A stretch of 43,837 nt of DNA from Bacteroidota bacterium (GCA_005788035.1 SXZI01000047.1:1-43837), one strand, 5' to 3'. Shown: positions 23,481-32,429, counted from the stretch's first letter. A program made the numbers and translations. Notes: generated by a model from the sequence alone, not told the origin.

Positions 23481-24536
23481 TCATAACATGCGGAATGTGC
23501 TGATGCTCTTTTCAAATACAGGTTTATAGACATCCTGTTTTGGAATGAAATAATTCATTGTGACACGGAACATCTTATCGCCTTTGATTGCGAAATAAAC
23601 GCGGCTTTGCACATTATTGCCAAATGAATAATTCATGTAATATGCTTCGACTCCACCCAATGATGTTTTGGATGCACTTGCAGCACCATATGCTTTCTTA
23701 TTGTCCTCAACAATCTTGGAGAGATTCTTTTGCTTTGAAGCGTCAATCACATCAACTTGAATCGTGCAATCGAGACGATCGCCTTGGAAACTCACTGAAT
23801 AGATCGTGCCTGAATTTTGAGTGCGTACACCATTGAAATTATCCGGTATCGAAATTGCGAATCCTGTTCCGTTCACGATTCTGCTTGTTGGTGATGGTGG
23901 AGCAGCTTCGGCATTCTGTATCAATGTGTCAGGTTTCTTCTCAATCGGATTAGATGCAGGTATAAAGTTCTTTGCAATATTGTCGAAGGTTGGTTTATAG
24001 AATGAATAAGAATCACTGAATGCACTAAATTCAAGCACTGTTGCATAGGCAGTATCCTTCACTACGATGTACTTTTCACCTTCATAGAGTCCATCAGCCA
24101 AATTATATCTATAACGAACACGATATGCAGGTAGACCTGCGATGGTAGTACGTCTTTTTTCTGTGTACAAAGAATCGTTGATCATGTCAGTCATATTGTC
24201 AAGCACAACTGAATCCAGAATTCTTCCCCGCAATGGTTGGAGAAACACTGCTATCTGGGCAGCCGAATGATTTACTTCTCCGGGCATAGCATATACTTTT
24301 CTAAATGATTCGCTTGCATCTTTGCTTGGAAAAGCCATGAATCTTCTGCCGGATTCTTTTTGAAGCTCTTTCCAGTTTTGAGGATACTGTACTTTGAATG
24401 ATGTGCCGGGGTCAACATATTCTTTGAGCGCGCCAAGAGGTTCGGGACCCTTCGATTTTTCGCTGCATCCCCATAGAAACACAGATAGAACGATAAGCGT
24501 AAGTCCTTTTGCAGAAAAGAGTTTGATTATATTCAT
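23481..24536 (-). CDS. Two-domain lipoprotein (PsbP-like repeats)
   Basis: The start at 24536 gives a classical lipoprotein signal, MNIIKLFSAKG then LTLIVLSVFLWGC, with the lipidated cysteine in FLWGC. A frame-internal start at 24608 lies upstream of the putative promoter and is rejected. The mature chain (about 325 aa) holds two similar units. The first begins PGTSFKVQYPQNWKELQ and the second TGFAISIPDNFNGVRTQ; each runs through a beta-rich segment with an aromatic FYKP or VYKP motif near its end (SFYKPTFDNIAKNF, DVYKPVFEKSISTF). The layout is like PsbP/DUF1795-type domains. A proline-rich hinge with KKPDTLIQ separates them. It is anchored to a membrane, probably facing the periplasm. The ligand is unknown. 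Confidence 0.8.
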   Translation of the reverse strand: MNIIKLFSAKGLTLIVLSVFLWGCSEKSKGPEPLGALKEYVDPGTSFKVQYPQNWKELQKESGRRFMAFPSKDASESFRKVYAMPGEVNHSAAQIAVFLQPLRGRILDSVVLDNMTDMINDSLYTEKRRTTIAGLPAYRVRYRYNLADGLYEGEKYIVVKDTAYATVLEFSAFSDSYSFYKPTFDNIAKNFIPASNPIEKKPDTLIQNAEAAPPSPTSRIVNGTGFAISIPDNFNGVRTQNSGTIYSVSFQGDRLDCTIQVDVIDASKQKNLSKIVEDNKKAYGAASASKTSLGGVEAYYMNYSFGNNVQSRVYFAIKGDKMFRVTMNYFIPKQDVYKPVFEKSISTFRML

Positions 24537-24589
24537 GATCGAAGGTTCTCCAGAACAATCTATTGAGTTGAAGTAAACACAAGCATCGG

Positions 24590-24619
24590 CAAAGATAGAA
24601 AACTCCAATGAGAATTCAA
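24590..24619 (-). promoter_or_regulatory. Bacteroidota-type promoter of the lipoprotein gene
   Basis: On the minus strand TTG (24619-24617), 19 nt, then TATCTTTG (24597-24590) matches TTG-N19-21-TAnnTTTG exactly. The predicted start near 24584 leaves a leader of about 48 nt before the ATG at 24536. This is the best promoter match in the window. Confidence 0.6.
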
Positions 24620-24654
24620 TTTCAGGAAATCTTTACACTGAGCTCCCAAAATAC

Positions 24655-26043
24655 TCATTCACCTTGAGCTTTTGAAAAGAGAGGTGTATCTCCCTCATTA
24701 TGAAGAATCTCCACATGCATCCAAGGATAATCCTTTGGGAATGCGGTGAGCATTGAAATTATGTCTTCGCGCTGAACGGGCTGTTGAGCATAGAAACGAC
24801 AGCGATAATGGTCCACCATTAAAATATCTGGTGCATTACCCGGATAGATCTTTGTACCACGATTGGAAATCATCGCCAATTTGAATGATCCTATTGTTTC
24901 AGGCAAAACAGGGATTGAACCTGTTTTTGAACGTACGAAGACATCAATTCCGTGAATATTCCAATCCTGCTGTTCTTTTGTGAGTGGCTCACGTGCAATG
25001 ATGATTTTGGTTGGGGTTTCTTGTCCGGACACTGTGTCTTCAGGAGCAATTCTTGAACAAATAGCATCTGTGAATTCTTGAGTAGATGCCTTTCCACCCA
25101 AATCGCCGGTTTTGATTCCTGCTTCCAAGGTTTGTTGCAAAGCATCTTCTATTCTTTTTGCATAACCATTCAATCCCAGATAGCGAAGCATTTGCAATCC
25201 GGAGAGCAAAATTGCGGTTGGGTTTGCAAGACCTTTCCCAGCGATATCGGGAGCTGAACCATGCACTGCTTCAAATACGGCTGAATCTTGACCAATATTT
25301 CCTCCGGGTGCAACACCGAGACCACCAACCAAACCAGCGCATAAATCAGATGCAATGTCACCGAACAAATTTGGTAATAACAACACATCGAATTGTTCGG
25401 GCTTCGTAACCAATTGCATGCACAGATTATCAATCAAAATATCATCATGTTGAAGTTGAGGATAATCAGCTGCAACTTCTTGGAATGAACGAAGGAATAA
25501 TCCATCGGTGATTTTTTGAATATTTGCTTTATGCACGCAAGTCACGCGTTTGCGACCACTGAGCTTCGCCATTTCAAAAGCATAACGAGCTGCATTACGA
25601 GATCCGGAACGAGTGATCAAACGAAGACATTGCGCTACCTCAGGTGTTTGCATATGCTCGATTCCACCATAAGTATCTTCAAGATTTTCTCTGACGATAA
25701 TCAAGTCTACATTATCAAAGCGCGTTTTGATTCCTGGCAAAGATTTAGAAGGGCGAACATTCGCAAACAAATCAAGTGATTTACGAATAGTCACATTGAT
25801 ACTCTTGTGACCACCACCTATCGGTGTTGTAGTTGGGGCTTTCAATGCAACTTTATTGCGAATGATCGAGTCCAAGGTTTCCTGAGGAATTCCATTTCCA
25901 TATTTCTCAATGCAATACAAGCCTGCATCGGCTTCCTCCCAAGTGATCGGCACATTGGCTGCGGAGAAAATAGTTTGTACAGCATGTGAAATTTCCGGGC
26001 CAATTCCATCGCCTTTGATCAATGTCACTGTTTGCTTGTTCAT
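24655..26043 (-). CDS. icd: Isocitrate dehydrogenase, long (Rickettsia/Thermus) type
   Basis: This 462-aa enzyme decarboxylates isocitrate to 2-oxoglutarate in the TCA cycle. Substrate residues are visible as S81, N83 and R87 in HKSINVTIRKSLD, then ENLEDTYGG with Y125 and K172 in HKANIQK. The metal-binding aspartates lie in NLFGDIASDLCAGL. At the coenzyme determinant the sequence is HGSAPDIAGKG with D266-I267 in place of the Lys-Tyr of E. coli NADP-IDH, which in this superfamily goes with NAD+ use. A C-terminal domain of about 120 residues (from about 340) is typical of the alphaproteobacterial/Thermus type. It follows the ftsL-like gene on the same strand with a short spacer. NAD preference is inference. 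Confidence 0.9.
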   Translation of the reverse strand: MNKQTVTLIKGDGIGPEISHAVQTIFSAANVPITWEEADAGLYCIEKYGNGIPQETLDSIIRNKVALKAPTTTPIGGGHKSINVTIRKSLDLFANVRPSKSLPGIKTRFDNVDLIIVRENLEDTYGGIEHMQTPEVAQCLRLITRSGSRNAARYAFEMAKLSGRKRVTCVHKANIQKITDGLFLRSFQEVAADYPQLQHDDILIDNLCMQLVTKPEQFDVLLLPNLFGDIASDLCAGLVGGLGVAPGGNIGQDSAVFEAVHGSAPDIAGKGLANPTAILLSGLQMLRYLGLNGYAKRIEDALQQTLEAGIKTGDLGGKASTQEFTDAICSRIAPEDTVSGQETPTKIIIAREPLTKEQQDWNIHGIDVFVRSKTGSIPVLPETIGSFKLAMISNRGTKIYPGNAPDILMVDHYRCRFYAQQPVQREDIISMLTAFPKDYPWMHVEILHNEGDTPLFSKAQGE

Positions 26044-26070
26044 GATACATCTATGTTAATATTGAAACAT

Positions 26071-26403
26071 TCAAGGAGTTACGCTTGTAGGTGCTTTTGG
26101 ATTGGGAATCATTCCCAATCTCTGTTTTGCTAAATCTGTTATTCGTGGTGCCGACTGCATGTCGAGAACTTTTGATTTCAATTGTTGATTCACAGAAATC
26201 AATGAATCTCTTGTCTTTTCCAAAGCTCTTACTTCATTCAGCATTTTATTGACGCGCATCACATTGTTGATATAAATCGCCGTGCCGCCTGCAGCCAATA
26301 TCAACACGAACATCAAGGATATTCGATTGAGAAATTTTCGAGCCCTGCTCACGGTCTGTGATTCTTTTGGCCCTTGAACATTATGTGTTTGTCTCACTGC
26401 CAT
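26071..26403 (-). CDS. ftsL: FtsL-like cell-division protein
   Basis: The 110-aa protein has the bitopic design of FtsL/DivIC: a basic cytosolic N-terminus (RARKFLNR), one transmembrane helix at about 29-47 (ISLMFVLILAAGGTAIYI), and a periplasmic coiled coil (MRVNKMLNEVRALEKTRDS through QQLKSKVLDM). It ends PRITDLAKQRLGMIPNPKAP, the conserved FtsL finish. FtsL joins FtsB and FtsQ to activate the septal synthase. FtsL is usually upstream of ftsI in the dcw cluster; here it is downstream of ddl, whose stop overlaps its ATG by one base (TAATG), so coupling is expected. DivIC/FtsB is the main alternative. Confidence 0.72.
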   Translation of the reverse strand: MAVRQTHNVQGPKESQTVSRARKFLNRISLMFVLILAAGGTAIYINNVMRVNKMLNEVRALEKTRDSLISVNQQLKSKVLDMQSAPRITDLAKQRLGMIPNPKAPTSVTP

Positions 26404-27416
26404 TAGGACAATGCAATGATGCGTTCACAAAGTTCAGGAAATTCGATTCCATATTCTTTTGCAGCCATGGGTACCAAACTTGTGGAACTGAAACCTGGTA
26501 TGGTGTTCACCTCCAGGCAATATGGGACTTGCTCGTCATCCAATCTAAAATCAACCCTGCTATATGCTATACAACCCAAGACCTTATGCGCTGAGATTGC
26601 AAGATTCTGAACAAATTCAGCGACATCATTGCTTAATTCTGCTGGACAATGATAAGCGGTTTCGCCTTTGGTGTATTTGTGCTTATAGTCATAAAAACCT
26701 CCTTCAGGAATGATCTCTATGATAGGAAGAGCTTCATCACCAAGAACCGCGACGGTCAATTCCCTTCCTTCAATGAATGATTCGATCAGAATGACATCCG
26801 CATAATTTCCTGCTTCAATCAAAGCATTGCGAAGCGACTCAATGTCGGGTCTGTGGAGAATGGTCATGCCCACGGTTGAACCCTGATTATTCGGTTTTAT
26901 CACAAGCGAACCTGACAAATCCGTGATGATTTCCTGCAGTGCATCATCATCATCGAAATCACCTTTGCTTTTCACTGCTATCGCCCAAGGGGGAGTCATG
27001 ATATTCATTGCAGACATCATCATTTTCGAAGCAACTTTGTCCATCGCCAATGCGCTGGCCAATACTTTGCTGCCAGTATACTTCACGCCTTTGGCTTCCA
27101 ACATTGCTTGAAAAATCCCATCTTCACCATTAGTGCCATGGATGAGCATGAATGCAATGTCAATCCCATCAAATGCTGAAGACATGACACATTCCAACAA
27201 ACGCTGTTTTGGAAGCGAAAGTATATCTTCACTCGGAAGAATGGAAGGGTCAATGGTGATTTGTTCTTTATTGCGGATGCAATCAGATCCAAATGCAGGA
27301 TCGATGATTCGAACTGAATGCCCAAGGGATTCCAAAGCATTTGTTGCAGCCAATCCGCCTACAAGCGAAACATTTCGTTCAGGTGAAATACCACCGCAAA
27401 TGACGGCTATGTTCAT
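26403..27416 (-). CDS. ddl: D-alanine--D-alanine ligase
   Basis: This is a 337-aa ATP-grasp ligase making D-Ala-D-Ala for peptidoglycan precursors. The visible motifs are ICGGISPERNVSLVGG, LIHGTNGEDGIFQAMLEAKG, YTGSKVLASALAMDKVASK, KPNNQGSTVGM, ESFIEGRELTVAVLG, GGFYDYKHKYTKGET (omega-loop tyrosine-lysine region) and the metal-binding VDFRLDDEQVPYCLEVNTIPGFSSTSL. All core elements are present. The ddl gene normally lies in the dcw cluster with murC and ftsQ; here it is with ftsL only, and murF-mraY lie 8 kb away, so the cluster is broken in this genome. The omega-loop keeps a Tyr-Lys pair, consistent with D-Ala rather than D-lactate in the second site. Confidence 0.95.
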   Translation of the reverse strand: MNIAVICGGISPERNVSLVGGLAATNALESLGHSVRIIDPAFGSDCIRNKEQITIDPSILPSEDILSLPKQRLLECVMSSAFDGIDIAFMLIHGTNGEDGIFQAMLEAKGVKYTGSKVLASALAMDKVASKMMMSAMNIMTPPWAIAVKSKGDFDDDDALQEIITDLSGSLVIKPNNQGSTVGMTILHRPDIESLRNALIEAGNYADVILIESFIEGRELTVAVLGDEALPIIEIIPEGGFYDYKHKYTKGETAYHCPAELSNDVAEFVQNLAISAHKVLGCIAYSRVDFRLDDEQVPYCLEVNTIPGFSSTSLVPMAAKEYGIEFPELCERIIALS

Positions 27417-27447
27417 GATTGAATCCGTAAAGTCAAGAAACTATACA

Positions 27448-27651
27448 TCACTGTTCCAATTTGGCAAATATCCTCTTCCTCAAGGCCTGCAAACCTATTA
27501 CTGCAATCATCATACATGTCCCGGCAATGATGAAGAGTAAATCGCCTTGAAGGAAATACCCTGAAAAAAAAGCCAAACCTGCCGTGAAATTGCTAATCTG
27601 CAAAACCAAGAGTGCTTTCTTTATCTTGCTGATGAGAGCATCATTACTCAT
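27448..27651 (-). CDS. Small two-helix membrane protein
   Basis: A 67-aa protein from the ATG at 27651; a longer frame starting with TTG at 27681 is not preferred because it would begin exactly where transcription is predicted to start. After a short basic N-terminus (ISKIKKALLVL) come two hydrophobic segments, about 20-35 (FTAGLAFFSGYFLQG) and 38-55 (LLFIIAGTCMMIAVIGL), and a basic tail QALRKRIFAKLEQ. By the positive-inside rule both termini would be cytoplasmic. I do not recognise a family. It stands first in a minus-strand run with ddl and ftsL, so an envelope role would be plausible, but this is only positional. Confidence 0.6.
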   Translation of the reverse strand: MSNDALISKIKKALLVLQISNFTAGLAFFSGYFLQGDLLFIIAGTCMMIAVIGLQALRKRIFAKLEQ

Positions 27652-27686
27652 AGTGATATTTTGTGGTGTATTGGGTGACAAGACTA

Positions 27687-27694
27687 CAAAAATA
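27687..27694 (-). promoter_or_regulatory. Candidate -7 element of the small membrane protein-ddl-ftsL run
   Basis: TATTTTTG on the minus strand fits TAnnTTTG and would start transcription near 27681, about 30 nt before the ATG. The -33 region lacks a TTG. Confidence 0.32.
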
Positions 27695-27795
27695 TCAAAA
27701 AGTCCTCATTCTTAAGGAGTTTTCCTTGATTCAAAAGCACTTTGAGATATCCCCACCATTGTTCGCTCCACTACCCACATAAGCCAAATGAGCCG

Positions 27796-27803
27796 TATAT
27801 TTG
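27796..27803 (+). promoter_or_regulatory. Candidate -7 element of pheT
   Basis: TATATTTG matches TAnnTTTG about 58 nt before the pheT start codon. No TTG stands at 19-21 nt upstream. No T-box or leader-peptide attenuator was recognised in the leader. Confidence 0.35.
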
Positions 27804-27861
27804 CATGGTCAAATCCGTGATGTAGTCGATTTCCCATTTGTAAAACATTTCTCATTGCTCA

Positions 27862-30306
27862 ATGATTGCTTCCGTTAACTGGTTAAAAGAGTGCTATCCT
27901 TTTCAAAAGCCGATCGCAGAAGTGGCTGATGGACTCACGATGCTCGGCATCGAGGTTGAGGCAATTCGAGATGAATCGGCAATTTATGCGGGTTTTGTGA
28001 CAGGCAAAGTAGTAAGCAGAGACCCACATCCAAATGCGGATTCTTTGTCTATATGCATGGTAAATACTGGTACAAGTGAAGTCATCATCATTTGTGGCGC
28101 GCCGAATGTGGATGCCGGACAAACAGTTGTCGTTGCTCAATCCGGTGCTTGTGTACCTAATGGAGGATTCACCATTGGAAAAAGAAAAATCCGCGGAATT
28201 GAATCCAATGGAATGATTTGCAGCAAACATGAACTTAATCTTGGGGAAGATGATGGTGGAATATGGGTATTGCCTGATGATACCCCGATTGGTATTGCTT
28301 TTGCAGAATTTCTCGGAATGACTGATATACTTCTTGAAATAGGAATTACACCCAATAGAGCGGATTGTTTAAGCCATATTGGACTGGCAAGGGAAATTGC
28401 CTGTTTCGAAAATAACATCTCATCTTTGAAGATACCGGATTCTGATCAGGCTGAAGAGATATATGCATTGCATAGATCGGAAGGTAATCCATCCATCGTG
28501 ATTCAGGATTCCGATTTATGTCATCGATATATCGGAATAAAAATTTCTGGAATCAATAATGGTTCATCTCCGGATTGGCTCAAAAGAAGATTGGAATCAA
28601 TTGGGCTTCGTCCAAAAAACATCGTGGTTGATGTCAGTAATTATGTGATGTTCGAGACTGGTCAGCCCCTACACACATTCGATGCAGATTTGATTGCTGG
28701 GAACACCATCATCATAAAAAGAGCGGAGCTTGGTCAATCGTATGAAACGCTTGATGGCAAATCCCGCATATTGGACAATCACATGTTGTTGATTTGTGAT
28801 GCAGAAAAACCGATTGCAATTGCTGGCGTGATGGGAGGGAAAAACAGCGAAATTTCCGATCAGACCCAATCGGTGTTTATTGAATCCGCATACTTTCAAC
28901 CATCCTCGATTCGTAGAACAGCCAAAACTCTGGGAATTTCAAGCGATGCTGCATATCGTTTCGAGCGTGGCGTTGATATCAATATCATCCAACATGCGGC
29001 AAAAAGAGCTGCACAAATGATCATTGAATTGGCAGGCGGATATATTGCCGATGTAATGGTTGATGAATATCCGAAAAAGCATGAAGACACAATAATTCAA
29101 CTTAGAATTCAACGTGCCAATGACTTACTCGGCATTTCTTTGGATACATCAAAGGCAAGGACTTCTCTAGAAGCGATCGGTTGTAAAGTCATTGATCAAT
29201 CTGAAAAAGTACTGCAAGTAATGTCTCCAAGTTGGCGAATAGACATCCATGATGAAATCGATTTGATTGAAGAATTGGCTCGCATAGTCGGTTATGACAA
29301 TCTCCCCATGAATACCGATGTCCGTTTTCCCGGTAATGCAATCATCGATCCCAAACTCCAGCAGCATCCACTAAGAAATGCTTTAAGAGTTCAATTGACA
29401 TCAATGGGATTGCAAGAGATCGTCACCTATACACTGATGGATGCTGAGAATGCAATGCATTTCACGGATACACCCGTTCGATTGCTAAATCCACTCGGTG
29501 AAGAATATTCCGTGATGCGTCCCTCTCTAATCCCCGCATCTCTTGAAACTATTTCAAGAAATTGGAATGCTGGTCAAAAGAGCATTGCAATCTTTGATAT
29601 TGGAAGAATCTTTCATAAGGATTTGTCCGTTAAAGATTCCATCATTTCTCTCGAAGGGTATAAAGAACGAGAACATGCGGTAATCATGTTGGCAGGATCC
29701 AATGCTGAACATCATTGGAATGAGAAAAATCGACCTGTTGATTTTTATGATGCAATGGGTTTGGCAGAAGCTTTGTTGAGATTTGCAAGAGTTGATAATT
29801 ATTCAACCACACAGTCTGTACCAAAAGAATTTGCCCCGGATTCAGTCATGAGCACAAATGCAATAACGCTTGTGTCTGAAAAACAAACAATAGCATGCAT
29901 CGGGCAATTATTGCCGGCATATTGCGCTACATTTGATTGCGAAATGCCCGTCTTTGCAATTGTAATTGACTTGACTGCCTTGTATGCACTAAAACGAGCA
30001 AAGCCATCTTATAAACCAGTAAGTGTTTTTCCCGCAGTGCATCGCGATCTCTCTTTCATCGTGGATGCTTCTCAAACAGCAAAAAGCTTGATGAATACGG
30101 CTCGTTCAGGTGCAAGCAAATTGCTGGCCGACATCACTGTTTTCGATATTTTCAAAGGCCCTTCAATTGGTGAAGGAAAGATATCAATCGGATTGAGAAT
30201 GACATTTCAATCACATGACAGAACTTTGGTTGAAGAAGAAGTCAATCACGAGTTAAATGCCATTAAAGAATCGCTGATATCTAAGCATCAAGTAATAATG
30301 AGATAA
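27862..30306 (+). CDS. pheT: Phenylalanyl-tRNA synthetase beta subunit
   Basis: The 814-aa beta chain of the (alpha-beta)2 enzyme charging tRNA-Phe. The domain order is standard. The N-terminal MIASVNWLKECYPF is followed by the EMAP/tRNA-binding fold (about 40-150, GAPNVDAGQTVVVAQSGA), then B3/B4 editing (about 210-380, GVMGGKNSEISDQTQ). The B5 domain follows with ANDLLGISLDTSKARTSLEAIG, then the core with YTLMDAENAM and RLLNPLGEEYSVMRPSL. The anticodon-binding FDX-ACB domain (about 720-814) starts KPVSVFPAVHRDLSFIVD. The catalytic alpha subunit gene, pheS, usually just upstream, is absent from the window. The next gene starts 4 nt after the stop, so the two are co-transcribed. Confidence 0.97.
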   Translation: MIASVNWLKECYPFQKPIAEVADGLTMLGIEVEAIRDESAIYAGFVTGKVVSRDPHPNADSLSICMVNTGTSEVIIICGAPNVDAGQTVVVAQSGACVPNGGFTIGKRKIRGIESNGMICSKHELNLGEDDGGIWVLPDDTPIGIAFAEFLGMTDILLEIGITPNRADCLSHIGLAREIACFENNISSLKIPDSDQAEEIYALHRSEGNPSIVIQDSDLCHRYIGIKISGINNGSSPDWLKRRLESIGLRPKNIVVDVSNYVMFETGQPLHTFDADLIAGNTIIIKRAELGQSYETLDGKSRILDNHMLLICDAEKPIAIAGVMGGKNSEISDQTQSVFIESAYFQPSSIRRTAKTLGISSDAAYRFERGVDINIIQHAAKRAAQMIIELAGGYIADVMVDEYPKKHEDTIIQLRIQRANDLLGISLDTSKARTSLEAIGCKVIDQSEKVLQVMSPSWRIDIHDEIDLIEELARIVGYDNLPMNTDVRFPGNAIIDPKLQQHPLRNALRVQLTSMGLQEIVTYTLMDAENAMHFTDTPVRLLNPLGEEYSVMRPSLIPASLETISRNWNAGQKSIAIFDIGRIFHKDLSVKDSIISLEGYKEREHAVIMLAGSNAEHHWNEKNRPVDFYDAMGLAEALLRFARVDNYSTTQSVPKEFAPDSVMSTNAITLVSEKQTIACIGQLLPAYCATFDCEMPVFAIVIDLTALYALKRAKPSYKPVSVFPAVHRDLSFIVDASQTAKSLMNTARSGASKLLADITVFDIFKGPSIGEGKISIGLRMTFQSHDRTLVEEEVNHELNAIKESLISKHQVIMR

Positions 30307-30310
30307 TGCG

Positions 30311-30922
30311 ATGAATATCAATGCAATCATCACCACACTCAATGCTCAAATGTCTAATCCTGGATCACGAGGCATCCTTACATTTGAAGAAGATATATTC
30401 TCGACTCTAACGGTTGATGATGCAAAGTATATCATTTCGCAAGTTGGCACAGCTCATTTGATGCGCTTGCCAAAAAAAGAGCAGATGTTTTTTGAATGGC
30501 TTAAAGAACATCATCTTCTTGTATGGAATGATTTGTGGGGAAATGATGAAGAAGAGTATTTATACACTGTCGGGCTTGAATTTCTTCCACTCATGATGGA
30601 TCCTGTCCGAGGTTTTCCCATTTGTGATTTATTGACATTGGAAAATTATTTCTTTGTTCCCGATCATTTGGTTGGCGAGGAAATATCTTTTTATTTGGAA
30701 GCAGTTAAAGAGCGATATCTCAAACAGGAAACTGTAACGGTTGCTCAATTACTGGTATTGGAAATCAGCATGGCACCAATTGATGCATGGAGATTTTCTT
30801 ATCATCATCGCATTGAATTTGAACGTGTGGTTAAAGCAATTCAGGATCTCAAGGAAGAAGGCATGCTTCTTCATTTGGGAAAAGCCGAAGACTTGGCTGA
30901 TTTTGTTTCTTTTGAATACTAA
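30311..30922 (+). CDS. Unknown protein downstream of pheT
   Basis: A 203-aa soluble, acidic protein that I cannot assign. It starts MNINAIITTLNAQMSNPGSR and is rich in aromatic residues. It carries AKYIISQVGTAHLMRLPKKE, EWLKEHHLLVWNDLWGNDEEEYL and RGFPICDLLTLENYFFVPDHLVGEE, and finishes with helical stretches (FERVVKAIQDLKEEGMLLHLG). There is no signal peptide, membrane helix or recognisable nucleotide-binding motif. It begins 4 nt after the pheT stop, so co-expression with the synthetase is likely, and a response regulator follows 27 nt later. Coding potential is clear from length, frame use and tight packing. Confidence 0.7.
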   Translation: MNINAIITTLNAQMSNPGSRGILTFEEDIFSTLTVDDAKYIISQVGTAHLMRLPKKEQMFFEWLKEHHLLVWNDLWGNDEEEYLYTVGLEFLPLMMDPVRGFPICDLLTLENYFFVPDHLVGEEISFYLEAVKERYLKQETVTVAQLLVLEISMAPIDAWRFSYHHRIEFERVVKAIQDLKEEGMLLHLGKAEDLADFVSFEY

Positions 30923-30949
30923 TAAGCATATTCTTTCCGGATCTAATCA

Positions 30950-31660
30950 ATGAAGATTCTTGTAATTGAAGATGAAAAGAAAATGGCTCTCTTCATAAAG
31001 AGAGGGTTGGAGGAAGAGCGATATATTGTTGAAACCGCTTTTGATGGCCAGACCGGACTGGAAATGGCTCTTCACAATCAATATGATGCCGTCGTCTTAG
31101 ATGTTATGCTTCCAAAAAGAAATGGCCTTGCGGTATTGAGCGCAATGCGAGCCGCAGGAAATGCAACTCCTGTTCTTATGCTTACAGCCAGAGGCAATAC
31201 AGAAGACAGAGTTGCAGGATTGGATCTCGGTGCCGATGATTATATGCCCAAACCTTTTCACTTCGAAGAGTTGGCCGCAAGACTCCGTTCCATCATGCGT
31301 AGATCAAGTCCGGAAAAGTCAACCAAAATGCAATGCATGGATCTAACCCTTGACACAGTGGCGCATGTAGCATTCAGATGGGGTAAAGAAATTGAACTCA
31401 CAACAAAAGAATATGCTCTGCTAGAATATTTAATGCGAAACAAAAATCGCATCATTTCACGAAGCATGATCACACAGCATGTATGGAAACATAATTTTGA
31501 TCCCGAATCAAATATCATCGATGTGTATATCAAAAGAATTCGATCAAAAATTGAAAGACCGGGATCCCCGCGGATTCTTCAGAGCATTAGAGGTGTGGGA
31601 TATCGAATGAGAGAAACCGAACAGCCGGAATTGGATGATCAAGACGAATCATTTGAGTGA
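30950..31660 (+). CDS. OmpR-family response regulator
   Basis: A 236-aa two-domain regulator. The receiver has the acidic pocket E7-D8, the phospho-acceptor D51 in VVLDVMLPKRNGL, T79 and K101 in DYMPKPF. The C-terminal winged helix is of OmpR/PhoB type, with LTTKEYALLEYLMRNKN, the transactivation loop and the recognition helix NIIDVYIKRIRSKIERPG, closing on ILQSIRGVGYRM. No histidine kinase follows; instead the Lon-domain gene is convergent and overlaps its end by 12 bp. In most genomes regulators of this ArlR/CusR-like type are paired with a kinase, so it is orphan here. The target genes are unknown. Confidence 0.93.
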   Translation: MKILVIEDEKKMALFIKRGLEEERYIVETAFDGQTGLEMALHNQYDAVVLDVMLPKRNGLAVLSAMRAAGNATPVLMLTARGNTEDRVAGLDLGADDYMPKPFHFEELAARLRSIMRRSSPEKSTKMQCMDLTLDTVAHVAFRWGKEIELTTKEYALLEYLMRNKNRIISRSMITQHVWKHNFDPESNIIDVYIKRIRSKIERPGSPRILQSIRGVGYRMRETEQPELDDQDESFE

Positions 31661-32284
31661 TGTTAAATAACCATCGCTCATGACAATTCTTTCTCTGAGT
31701 GTATGTTCTTCCAATTTGGGAACAACCACTCTGAGAATCTCAGTAAGCATTTCGATCCGCTTCGACTCTGATTTCATTTCCAATAATTCTTGTTTCTGTT
31801 TTACATTCAAACCACTTTTTGTGGCAAAAATGAATGAAGGCATGAGCGTCATCTCGAGAATATCCTCCAAGGAATATCTTCTTGCCTGCAAATCAGGGAT
31901 CGCTCGCACCACGCGATTGTACAAATCCAAGCATTCCATCAAAGCTGTTACATTGACTTCTTCGTCTTCCCTATCTTCATACACCATCGAATCAGCCAAA
32001 TAATATGGGGTGGTATTTGTGTTTATTCTGGAAATCTTATGTCTGTACTTCCCTTTCACAAGGATATCCATTCTTCCATCTTCATATCTTCTCAGTAATG
32101 TGATGTCTACAACAGTTCCGATCGGATGCAACATTCCGGTTGATTTCAAATGAATTCCAAACTGCGTTTGTTCGGCCAAGCAAAGTCCTATCATTGCCTT
32201 ATATCTCTCTTCAAAGATGTGAAGAGGATATGTTGTATCTGGAAATACTACCAGCTCTAGCGGAAATATTGGGAGTGTCGACAT
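31649..32284 (-). CDS. Lon substrate-binding (LON-N) domain protein
   Basis: The 211-aa product, from the ATG at 32284 (an in-frame TTG four codons upstream is less likely), consists of a stand-alone LON-N domain. It starts LPIFPLELVVFPDTTYPLHIFEERYKAMI and continues FGIHLKSTGMLHPIGTVVDITLLRRYEDGRMDILVKG, with a helical bundle in the second half (MECLDLYNRVVRAIPDLQAR). There is no ATPase or protease domain. Stand-alone LON-N proteins are widespread and may bind unfolded clients; their function is not settled. Its end overlaps the convergent response-regulator gene by 12 bp. Confidence 0.88.
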   Translation of the reverse strand: MSTLPIFPLELVVFPDTTYPLHIFEERYKAMIGLCLAEQTQFGIHLKSTGMLHPIGTVVDITLLRRYEDGRMDILVKGKYRHKISRINTNTTPYYLADSMVYEDREDEEVNVTALMECLDLYNRVVRAIPDLQARRYSLEDILEMTLMPSFIFATKSGLNVKQKQELLEMKSESKRIEMLTEILRVVVPKLEEHTLRERIVMSDGYLTSLK

Positions 32285-32311
32285 ATAATTTGCCAAGTCA
32301 AATAATAAAGA

Positions 32312-32363
32312 AAACGGGCACCTGACTCATCGCTGTAGCGAAATGCCAAATGCCCATTCTTTT
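32312..32363 (-). terminator. Probable terminator after the superoxide dismutase gene
   Basis: On the minus strand GGGCA pairs with TGCCC, enclosing a CGCT/AGCG sub-stem, and is followed by GTTTTCTTT. The outer stem is short and the loop large, so efficiency is uncertain. It lies about 70 nt past the dismutase stop. Confidence 0.5.
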
Positions 32364-32429
32364 AACTTTACGAGGAGTTCGTATGTTTAAAACCACACAA
32401 TAAACTCATTTGTTCCTGTTTTTGGAGAA

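Noticed and set aside
24537-24608. Longer N-terminus for the lipoprotein gene
   Set aside because: The extra codons overlap the best promoter match and would put 24 residues before an otherwise perfect lipoprotein signal peptide.
27804-27861. T-box or leader-peptide attenuator for pheT
   Set aside because: No Phe-rich leader frame, no T-box sequence and no terminator hairpin were found in the short leader.
32383-32403. Six-codon frame after a strong GAGGAG site (possible leader peptide)
   Set aside because: No plus-strand gene follows that it could attenuate; the nearby genes are on the minus strand. Probably chance.
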